Below, in pieces: positions 1 through 5,298 of a DNA stretch of 11,360 nucleotides. The notes beneath the pieces were generated by a model that ran no database searches, was not told where the DNA came from, and worked only from the letters and a program-made list of their open reading frames with translations. Each line of letters starts with the position of its first letter. Position 1 is the stretch's first letter. The DNA is from an uncultured Lentisphaeria bacterium (GTDB lineage Bacteria > Verrucomicrobiota > Lentisphaeria > JABSQK01 > CAJWLW01): NCBI GenBank assembly GCA_913042885.1, contig CAJWLW010000142.1, positions 1 to 11,360 of the forward strand, given 5' to 3'. The translations under genes and the position numbers were made by a program.

Positions 1-9
1 ATCAATATC

Positions 10-978
10 ATGCGACGACTGAATGTCCTTTTCCTGCCGAAGCCGGCATCGGCTGCGGAAAAAGGCGCTGCGGTGGCGGCCGCAATTGGTGATCGCCACA
101 AGCTCAGCGTCTTCGATGCGGACCAACCTGTAGCACCCCAGTTTGCCGGTATCGAAGCAGTAATTGATACCGGTGGGTCCATGGGCACCCGGGAAATGAT
201 GGATGCCGCTGTGGATACGCGATTGTGGATCGTCATGGGCCACGGGCTGGACGATGTGGATGTGGGTTATATGAAGTCGAAGGGGTTTCTGGTCGTCAAT
301 TGTCCGGGACACCTCACCAGCACACCGTTGGCGGAATCCGCCATGATGTTCATCCTTATGCTGGCGCATCGCTTCCAGGCAGCGAACCGGAACTTCCGGG
401 ACGGCCTGCAGTATCAGCCGACAGGCATCGAACTGACGGACAAAGTTCTTGGACTAATCGGGTTCGGCGCCAGCGCCCAAGCCCTGACACGTCGGGCCAG
501 GACCTTCGGGATGCGCATTCATGCCATCGACATTCGACAGATCGAGTCAGAGATTCTCGATGAGCTGCAACCGGAATTCATCGGTTTTCCCGACGACCTG
601 GACCAGGTTGTCGCGACCGCCGATTTCCTTTCGGTCAACCTGCACCTGACCGCCGAGACCCGTCACACGGTCGATGCCCGTCGCATCGGCCTGATGAAAC
701 CCGGCGCCTGCATCATCAATGTCGCGCGTGGCGCCCTGGTGGATGAGGATGCCATGTACGATGCCTTGGTCAACGGCCGACTGGGGGGCGCCGGACTCGA
801 TGTCTTCGCCCGGGAACCGGCGGATCCGTCGCTGCCGGTTTATCAACTGCCGAATGTCGTTGTGACCCCTCACACGGCGGGGTGCACGGACGGCACCACA
901 CAGCGGCGGGCGAAGGCGTGTGCCGACAATATCGATCGCTTCGCACAGGGGCTGGACCTGCTTTACCGGGTGGATTGA
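10..978 (+). CDS. D-isomer specific 2-hydroxyacid dehydrogenase, NAD-binding
   Basis: A 322-residue protein, about the usual length for the D-2-hydroxyacid dehydrogenase family, which reversibly reduces 2-keto acids with NAD(P)H in the cytoplasm. The cofactor-binding Rossmann domain occupies roughly residues 100-285. It has a GFGASA loop (151-156, GxGxxG with the third Gly replaced by Ala) and Asp174 at the end of the second strand, which favours NAD over NADP. The family catalytic triad is visible: Arg240 in NVARGALVDE, Glu269 in FAREP and His288 in TPHTAG. The N-terminal catalytic half (1-100) is divergent, so the substrate (glyoxylate, hydroxypyruvate, phosphoglycerate or another) cannot be named. 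The reading frame stays open to the window edge upstream of the ATG, and no ribosome site can be checked, so the true start could lie outside the window. The next gene follows after 61 bp on the same strand, suggesting co-transcription. Confidence 0.9.
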   Translation: MRRLNVLFLPKPASAAEKGAAVAAAIGDRHKLSVFDADQPVAPQFAGIEAVIDTGGSMGTREMMDAAVDTRLWIVMGHGLDDVDVGYMKSKGFLVVNCPGHLTSTPLAESAMMFILMLAHRFQAANRNFRDGLQYQPTGIELTDKVLGLIGFGASAQALTRRARTFGMRIHAIDIRQIESEILDELQPEFIGFPDDLDQVVATADFLSVNLHLTAETRHTVDARRIGLMKPGACIINVARGALVDEDAMYDALVNGRLGGAGLDVFAREPADPSLPVYQLPNVVVTPHTAGCTDGTTQRRAKACADNIDRFAQGLDLLYRVD

Positions 979-1025
979 GAGTGGGCCACAATAATTGGCT
1001 GGAAATCGATGTTTGCTCGAGGAAT

Positions 1026-1031
1026 AAGGAG
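1026..1031 (+). promoter_or_regulatory. Ribosome binding site of the C45-like gene
   Basis: AAGGAG, a near-perfect Shine-Dalgarno sequence, ends 8 nt before the ATG at 1040 and fixes the start of the C45-like gene. It is among the strongest ribosome sites in the window. Confidence 0.75.
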
Positions 1032-1039
1032 TTAACCGT

Positions 1040-2320
1040 ATGATATCGACAGAAGAAGCACGAGCCCAGGGACGCAAGGCTGCCGAAAAAGCCTGTGACG
1101 GGAACAGGGCTGGCGGCGACGTTTGGCGAAAAATGAAGAATTTGTTCAAGTGGGCGACGACCAGTTACCCGGCCCTTGCAGGCCTCGACCTGAAGAAAAT
1201 GATGCTCGAGTTCTCCGAGAAACGGATGAATGACGACCTGGATCTCGCCAGGTACCCTGAATGCCGCGGCTTGCGCGAGGCTGTCGAAGCCCGGCGCCGA
1301 GGTTTCGCGGAGATCATCGACGAGCCCATTGCGGCTGCCATTGAATTTGACTGGAACTGGTTCTGCTCCCGCCGGCTCTCCACCCGGTTCGTCAGCGTGC
1401 TGCCGCCAGAGTCGAAGTGCACCTCGTTCTGGTTCAGCGACAGCAAGGAGGGGGGGGCGGTTCAAGGCGACAATGGCGATGACGTCACTTTCTTTTATGA
1501 GGATGGCTTTGCCCCGCCTCCCGAGACTGGACCGAGTGAGACACGTTTCACGAAGGTCACGCAGATAGGCTGTGTGTCGTCGGCTGTCTTGTGCGACGAG
1601 GAGCCCGAGAGCCTCTTTCCCGTCGAGCTCGACTGGGTCAGGCCGGATTTCACCGATCTGACCGAATTCATCGCCTTCATGGAGCGCTATCGCGAGTTCT
1701 GGGGTCCCGGCAATTACCTCTTCATTGACCCCGATATGAACCTGGCCGCCGTCGAAAAGGCCAATATCCGCATGGGGGTCCGCTACTCCCGCGGCTGGGC
1801 TGCCATCACCGCCTGTGCCTATCTCATCCCCGAAATGAATGACTTCCATCACGAACGGGCCAGGCGTTCCTTTGAGGCCCGAGGCTGGGGCGAGGACAAT
1901 CCCGATGCCGCTTTCTGGGCCGGTGCCGAAAAGCGGTATCACCGGCTTCTCGAGCTTGTCGAGAAAGAGTACGAACGCGGCGCCACAGTCCTTGGCGCGG
2001 CCCAGATCGCCCTCGACCACGCGGTGCCCTTTCCCGATCGTATCTGTCTCGAAGGCCAGAAGGGCCATCCCGATCTGCTCTATGCCAACTGGACGATCGT
2101 TTCAAGCGCCGCCTGTATCTCCGGACCCAATCGCCGCGAACTCTATTGGGTCATCGACCCGACGAACCCGCAGCCGATCTACACGACACCGTGCCACGTG
2201 ATCCCCGGCGAGGGGCTCGAGGCGCGCCGGGCCGAATGGGAACAGGAAGTCGCGCAAGCCGGTGAAATTGGCCTGAACCCGCCGCCATACGAAAAAGAAT
2301 GTTGTGAACAAAACCCCTGA
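1040..2320 (+). CDS. Putative C45-family (AAT-like) Ntn acyltransferase/hydrolase
   Basis: A 426-residue protein with no signal peptide. The ATG is well supported: AAGGAG at 1026-1031 lies 8 nt upstream. I assign it tentatively to the Ntn-hydrolase C45 group (isopenicillin-N acyltransferase-like, choloylglycine-hydrolase fold) from three matching blocks. First, KCTSFWF at 126-132 followed by GGAVQGDNGDD (138-148) resembles the Cys-Thr nucleophile strand and the G-x-N-x-D loop of that family. Second, YLFIDPDMNLAAVEK (226-240) resembles the strand that ends in a Glu. Third, TIVSSAACISGPNRRELYWV (352-371) resembles the late strands. Cys127 would be the nucleophile, exposed by self-cleavage of about 126 residues, an unusually long propiece. 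These enzymes cleave or transfer acyl groups on amide bonds, but the substrate here is unknown. The gene follows a 2-hydroxyacid dehydrogenase gene. A G8 run lies within it at 1450-1457. The gene call is solid; the family call is inference. Confidence 0.8.
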   Translation: MISTEEARAQGRKAAEKACDGNRAGGDVWRKMKNLFKWATTSYPALAGLDLKKMMLEFSEKRMNDDLDLARYPECRGLREAVEARRRGFAEIIDEPIAAAIEFDWNWFCSRRLSTRFVSVLPPESKCTSFWFSDSKEGGAVQGDNGDDVTFFYEDGFAPPPETGPSETRFTKVTQIGCVSSAVLCDEEPESLFPVELDWVRPDFTDLTEFIAFMERYREFWGPGNYLFIDPDMNLAAVEKANIRMGVRYSRGWAAITACAYLIPEMNDFHHERARRSFEARGWGEDNPDAAFWAGAEKRYHRLLELVEKEYERGATVLGAAQIALDHAVPFPDRICLEGQKGHPDLLYANWTIVSSAACISGPNRRELYWVIDPTNPQPIYTTPCHVIPGEGLEARRAEWEQEVAQAGEIGLNPPPYEKECCEQNP

Positions 2321-2359
2321 CGAATCGCGCCTTTTACCCATCGACACCGCCCACGGGCA

Positions 2360-2479
2360 ATGAGGCAGCTCGACGCACGCCGTTTGCCCAGGGTAAAGGT
2401 TCAAAAGCATTTTACGCTTATTGAACTTTTAGTGGTGATGGCGGTGTTGACAAACCTGTGCACACCAACGTACCGTTGA
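2360..2479 (+). pseudogene. Orphan prepilin N-terminal segment (gene relic or micro-ORF)
   Basis: A 39-codon frame from ATG 2360 to TGA 2477-2479. It carries a basic leader (MRQLDARRLPRVKVQKH) and then [13 protein letters not shown] at residues 18-30. This is the hallmark type IV prepilin/pseudopilin cleavage and methylation segment, including the conserved Glu at +5 of the mature protein. The residue before Phe is His, not the usual Gly. After about 13 hydrophobic residues the frame runs into NLCTPTYR and stops, so the remaining helix and the globular domain are missing. Codons of the core (CTT ATT GAA CTT TTA) are more AT-rich than the same motif in the intact prepilin-like gene at 10616, so it does not look like a recent copy of that gene. 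It lies between two convergent genes. The most likely reading is a 5' remnant of a decayed or recombined prepilin gene; a functional micro-peptide is possible but less likely. Confidence 0.55.
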
Positions 2480-2522
2480 CGGTTTTCGTGGTGCAACCCG
2501 GCCGAACCGATCGCCTGCGGCT

Positions 2523-3902
2523 CTACCGTGGCTCAGGGAACTCAGTGTAGGCGCTGTAACGGCCGTCGATGTCGTCACCGACATGACGCTGACCACTGGG
2601 CGTCTCCGCTGCCGGCTCGATTATCGCCGCCGGCTCTGATGCTTCCGCCATGCGTGCCAGGAGCCGCTCGCGGAGATCCGCCCGCACTTGCCGATGGGCC
2701 GCGGATGTCACAAGATTGCACAGCTCGTACGGGTCCGACTGCAGATCGTAGAGAAACTCTTCGACGTATCGCCCTGCACTGGCTGAGCTGCCGGTTTCCT
2801 CAGGTGCATCAACACTGTATTTCCAGCGTGCCGTGCGGATACAGCGGGCACACTGCGATTCACTGATCTGAACAAACGCCTCGGTCGGCCACGCGTCATT
2901 CTCGCCCCGGGTCAGCGGCAGGATGGAACGGCCTTCCATCTGTTCCGGTATTGCCAGTCCCGCCGCATCGATCAGCGTTGGTGGCAGGTCGATGAGGCTG
3001 ACCATCTCCCGGATGCGGCCGCCACCCTCGAAACCGGGACCGCACAGGGCCGTTGGCACACGAATACTGCTCTCGTGGCAGGAGCGCTTGTACTCACTGT
3101 TCCGTGTCTTGAAGTGACAACCGTGGTCACTGGTAAAGAGAACAATCGTGTCCTCATCAAGCCGCAGGCTGATCAGCGTATCAAGCAGCCGACCCAGAGC
3201 CTCGTCAAGGCGTTTGCACATGCCGTAGTATCCGGCAATATGCTGGTGCGTTGTGCCGCCGAGCGCCTGCAGGTCGGGCGGGATCCAACCCGAGGTATAT
3301 GCCTCGCGATAGCCAATCGGCGGCGGATAGTCGTCGTTGTGATTTTGAAAATGCGGTTCGATGTAGGAGAGAAACAGGAAAAACGGGTCTTCTGCATGAC
3401 CGTCGATATACCGGATCGCAGCGTCCGTAAGGGCATCGACACGGTAGCCGGGCAGTTGGACTGCATTGCCGTCATTGTCATACATTTCGGTTTGATAGGC
3501 ATTGGAGGTGAACTCAAGCACGTTGGATGCCAGCCAGTAATCATATCCGCCGCGGTGCTCGGGGGCGACGGCGCCGCCTCTCTCCGGGGCCAGATGCCAT
3601 TTGCCGATGTAACCCGTCTGATAGCCGCCACCGCCGAATACCTGTGCCATGGTCGTCAGGTCGGGGTTGAGCGGGATTGCGTTGGTGACACTGCCGGTAT
3701 TGGTGGCGTACATCCCGGTCTGCAGGCAGGACCGGGCCGGGCCGCACACAGGCTGGCAGGTGAACGAGTTGTAAACATGCGTGCCCTCACAGGCGATGCG
3801 GTCGAAATTTGGTGTCAACCCCATCGGGTTGCCGTGTACGCCGGTAGTATCCCAGCGCTGTTGATCGGTGAAAAAGACAATCACGTTGGGCTGTCTGGCC
3901 AT
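2523..3902 (-). CDS. Type I (formylglycine-dependent) sulfatase
   Basis: A 459-residue sulfatase of the alkaline-phosphatase fold, which hydrolyses sulfate esters, probably on sugars. The active-site signature CGPARSCLQTG (residues 53-63) matches C-x-P-x-R-x4-T-G, with Cys53 the residue converted to formylglycine. Other family landmarks are FFTDQQRWD (10-18, metal ligand Asp13), GKWHL (100-104), EPHF (182-185) and the metal-binding TSDHG (257-261). The tail has the typical FLYDLQSDPYELCNLV (383-398). I chose the ATG at 3900-3902 because the protein begins ARQPNVIVFFTDQQ exactly as the family does and AGAGG (minus strand, 3911-3915) lies 8 nt upstream. The frame stays open to about 4226, but the upstream translation is not protein-like. 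No signal peptide is seen, so it is probably cytoplasmic, unlike many exported sulfatases. A maturase for Cys53 is not in the window. The substrate is not readable. Confidence 0.93.
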   Translation of the reverse strand: MARQPNVIVFFTDQQRWDTTGVHGNPMGLTPNFDRIACEGTHVYNSFTCQPVCGPARSCLQTGMYATNTGSVTNAIPLNPDLTTMAQVFGGGGYQTGYIGKWHLAPERGGAVAPEHRGGYDYWLASNVLEFTSNAYQTEMYDNDGNAVQLPGYRVDALTDAAIRYIDGHAEDPFFLFLSYIEPHFQNHNDDYPPPIGYREAYTSGWIPPDLQALGGTTHQHIAGYYGMCKRLDEALGRLLDTLISLRLDEDTIVLFTSDHGCHFKTRNSEYKRSCHESSIRVPTALCGPGFEGGGRIREMVSLIDLPPTLIDAAGLAIPEQMEGRSILPLTRGENDAWPTEAFVQISESQCARCIRTARWKYSVDAPEETGSSASAGRYVEEFLYDLQSDPYELCNLVTSAAHRQVRADLRERLLARMAEASEPAAIIEPAAETPSGQRHVGDDIDGRYSAYTEFPEPR

Positions 3903-3910
3903 AACATGTT

Positions 3911-3915
3911 CCTCT
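3911..3915 (-). promoter_or_regulatory. Ribosome binding site of the sulfatase
   Basis: The minus strand reads AGAGG here, 8 nt before the ATG at 3902. This supports the short start and argues against the longer open frame that reaches 4226. Confidence 0.6.
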
Positions 3916-3947
3916 GTGCGGCAGTAAAATAAACAGGGTGGATGACA

Positions 3948-3974
3948 GGGCTTCAGGCCCGTGACATGACGGGC
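3948..3974 (-). promoter_or_regulatory. Overlapping alternative hairpins / inverted repeat in the sulfatase leader
   Basis: GCCCGT (3957-3962) and ACGGGC (3969-3974) form a perfect 6-bp inverted repeat around a 6-nt spacer. The same GCCC (3957-3960) can also pair with GGGC at 3948-3951 across TTCAG. The two stems exclude each other. The element lies 46-72 bp upstream of the sulfatase ATG and downstream of its candidate promoter. It could be an operator or a leader RNA switch; function is inference. Confidence 0.3.
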
Positions 3975-4065
3975 ATGAGAACCGTTTGGCACGGGCGGCC
4001 ACGAGCCGCAGGCGGCGGGGTTCAGGGGGTTGGTTGGGGCCGTTTCGATTCCCGGTGTTCCCAGA

Positions 4066-4093
4066 ATCTTAGCATAAAGCATGACAACTTCAA
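4066..4093 (-). promoter_or_regulatory. Candidate sigma-70 promoter for the sulfatase
   Basis: On the minus strand, TTGAAG (4088-4093) is followed after 16 nt by TAAGAT (4066-4071), which is preceded by TGC as in an extended -10. Each hexamer matches consensus at four of six bases. Transcription would start near 4058, giving a leader of about 155 nt that includes the hairpins at 3948-3974. Predicted by eye only. Confidence 0.35.
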
Positions 4094-4228
4094 CCAATCC
4101 GATCCCCGGACAAGTTGACAGTACAGGTGTGGTCCAAGTGCCCTGCAGTCCGCCTCCGCTCCCGAAGTCAGCAGCCACATCATGACGGGTCGATCGCCTG
4201 TCTCTATCGCCGTCATCACCGAGCAATC

Positions 4229-4256
4229 TTCAATGAACACATCGGGATGTTATATT
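4229..4256 (+). promoter_or_regulatory. Candidate extended -10 promoter for the GNAT-DUF4838-GH106 operon
   Basis: TGTTATATT at 4248-4256 is an extended -10 (TGn followed by TATATT, five of six consensus bases). A weak -35 (TTCAAT, 4229-4234) lies 16 nt upstream, as expected when an extended -10 carries recognition. Start of transcription would be near 4263, about 60 nt before the GNAT ATG. This is the best promoter-like string in the divergent region. Confidence 0.4.
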
Positions 4257-4324
4257 GCAGGGCGAGAAAGAGAGTCAGTCAGAAGGGTCCTCAGTGTTAC
4301 CCTGAAAGGAACCGAGCCAGATCA

Positions 4325-5248
4325 ATGAACAACCCACCGACCTACCGTTCGTGGCAGCCGGGCGATGACGACATGCTCATGCCGTTAATCGAGAAGAGCG
4401 GGTTCCTGCCGGACATCGAGTGGTATCGCGACAAATTCGAAGACGCCGGCGTGATGCCCGAGGGCATCCTGCTGGCGCTTTGTGACGGGGCGCTCGCCGG
4501 GCATCTGATGTGTTACGATCGTCGCCTCATGATTGGCGACCGGCAACGCCGCATCGGCGGCCTCGGGCTGGTCTACGTTGAAAACACCTGCCGCGGGCTC
4601 GGCATTGGCAAGACGCTCACCCGGCAGGCAATCGCCTATCATCGTGAGCGTGGCAATCATGCGGTGATGCTTTTCACCCTCACGACCCTGCTGCCGGCGT
4701 ATCCGATGTATCAAAAGGAGGGATTCGATACGGTCGTCGTTCGCGAGACGTACCGCCGACAGCTCACGCCGGTCGGGGGACCCGACCCCCCATTCCGTGC
4801 CTATGCGCCCGGTGATCGCGACCGAGCCCGGCGCATGGTTCACGATTACGCGATCCTGCAAACCGGCTACACAATGGAATACATCGAGGCTTTCCCTTCG
4901 GCGGACATCGCGGCAGGGCTGCGGGTCGTCGAAATCGACGGCCGGTTGAGCGGCCTTTACCGGCGCAGCGGCACCGGCGCGGAAGTCCGCATCTCGAACC
5001 TGGCGTTTGTTGAACCGATCACCGCCGCCGGCATGCTCGAGATGATCATCGCCGACCTGGCACAAACAGAATTCTCGACTGTCGAAATCTGGGTGAACAA
5101 CGGACACGTGTTGAGGCCGGTACTGATCAAAAGCGGCTTTGTCGAGGGTGAACCCGACCCCGGCGTCCTGATGATGAAACCTTTGCAGGACAACAAAATT
5201 TTTCCGACCGACGCCCACATAGAGATGGAATGCTGCAAGTTGTGGTAA
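4325..5248 (+). CDS. Tandem-domain GNAT acetyltransferase
   Basis: A 307-residue protein with two GNAT folds. The first (about 5-145) contains the acetyl-CoA pyrophosphate loop CRGLGIGKTL (residues 92-101, R/Q-x-x-G-x-G/A type) after the strand GGLGLVYVE, and ends in PMYQKEGF, the usual GNAT closing motif. After a Pro/Gly linker (about 150-157), the second half (about 158-295) has GNAT-like strands (VRISNLAFVE, then VEIWVNNGH and LIKSGFVEGEPD) but no intact acetyl-CoA loop. It may therefore be structural or substrate-binding, as in Eis-like proteins. I chose the ATG at 4325 because similarity begins there; the frame is open back to 4115 but its translation is not protein-like. The ribosome site is weak: AAAGGA at 4305-4310 is 14 nt upstream. 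The next gene begins 50 bp downstream. The acceptor (sugar amine, antibiotic or protein) is unknown. A perfect 7-bp hairpin lies in the linker codons at 4771-4787. Confidence 0.85.
   Translation: MNNPPTYRSWQPGDDDMLMPLIEKSGFLPDIEWYRDKFEDAGVMPEGILLALCDGALAGHLMCYDRRLMIGDRQRRIGGLGLVYVENTCRGLGIGKTLTRQAIAYHRERGNHAVMLFTLTTLLPAYPMYQKEGFDTVVVRETYRRQLTPVGGPDPPFRAYAPGDRDRARRMVHDYAILQTGYTMEYIEAFPSADIAAGLRVVEIDGRLSGLYRRSGTGAEVRISNLAFVEPITAAGMLEMIIADLAQTEFSTVEIWVNNGHVLRPVLIKSGFVEGEPDPGVLMMKPLQDNKIFPTDAHIEMECCKLW
4771..4787 (+). repeat. Perfect short inverted repeat in the GNAT inter-domain linker
   Basis: GGTCGGG, then GGA, then CCCGACC: a 7-bp GC-rich stem with a 3-nt loop, encoding the linker between the two GNAT halves. 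No T-tract follows, so it is not an ordinary terminator. It may slow the ribosome between domains or be incidental. Confidence 0.4.
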
Positions 5249-5265
5249 GCGTGGAGCGACCAAGC

Positions 5266-5271
5266 TATACT
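5266..5271 (+). promoter_or_regulatory. Possible -10 box before the DUF4838 gene
   Basis: TATACT, five of six consensus bases, lies 27 bp before the GTG start. Only a poor -35 is present upstream (TGGTAA at 5243-5248 with a 17-nt spacer). It could give a secondary start inside the operon; weak evidence. Confidence 0.2.
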
Positions 5272-5287
5272 GAAGAGACAAATTACC

Positions 5288-5292
5288 AGGAG
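5288..5292 (+). promoter_or_regulatory. Ribosome binding site deciding the DUF4838 GTG start
   Basis: AGGAG ends 6 nt before the GTG at 5299. It decides for GTG 5299 over the in-frame ATG at 5230, which would lie inside the preceding gene and would put a hydrophilic tail in front of the signal peptide. Confidence 0.7.
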
Positions 5293-5298
5293 ACCCCT

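Larger units (their letters stand above)
3903..4324. other. Divergent intergenic regulatory region
   Basis: About 420 bp separate the sulfatase (minus) and the GNAT gene (plus). Both flanking frames stay open into this stretch, but their translations are Arg-, Pro- and Cys-rich with no recognisable pattern, so I see no gene here. It contains a candidate promoter in each direction (4066-4093 minus, 4229-4256 plus), a leader segment with two alternative hairpins (3948-3974) and ribosome sites near each gene. Confidence 0.6.

Noticed and set aside
770..2068. Long minus-strand open frame (432 codons) opposite the C45-like gene
   Set aside because: It lies antisense to a gene with a strong ribosome site and recognisable motifs. 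GC-rich third positions keep the opposite frame open. Its translation shows no domain I recognise.
2330..2399. CCTTTTACCC and GGGTAAAGG as a terminator stem after the C45-like gene
   Set aside because: One bulge, a loop of about 50 nt and no T-tract make it a poor terminator; probably chance.
2425..2550. Open frame after the prepilin relic (reading VPLTVFVVQPGRTDRLRLYR) that could be a second gene fragment
   Set aside because: It looks mildly protein-like but has no credible start, is in another frame from the relic, and runs into the 3' end of the sulfatase on the other strand. Too short to support a call.
3075..3932. Plus-strand open frame of 285 codons opposite the sulfatase
   Set aside because: It is a shadow of a clear sulfatase carrying the C-x-P-x-R signature; the plus-strand product has no recognisable family pattern.
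4115..4324. Upstream in-frame extension of the GNAT gene
   Set aside because: The 70 extra codons are Arg-, His- and Cys-rich with no GNAT similarity, and the region holds the best promoter-like element.
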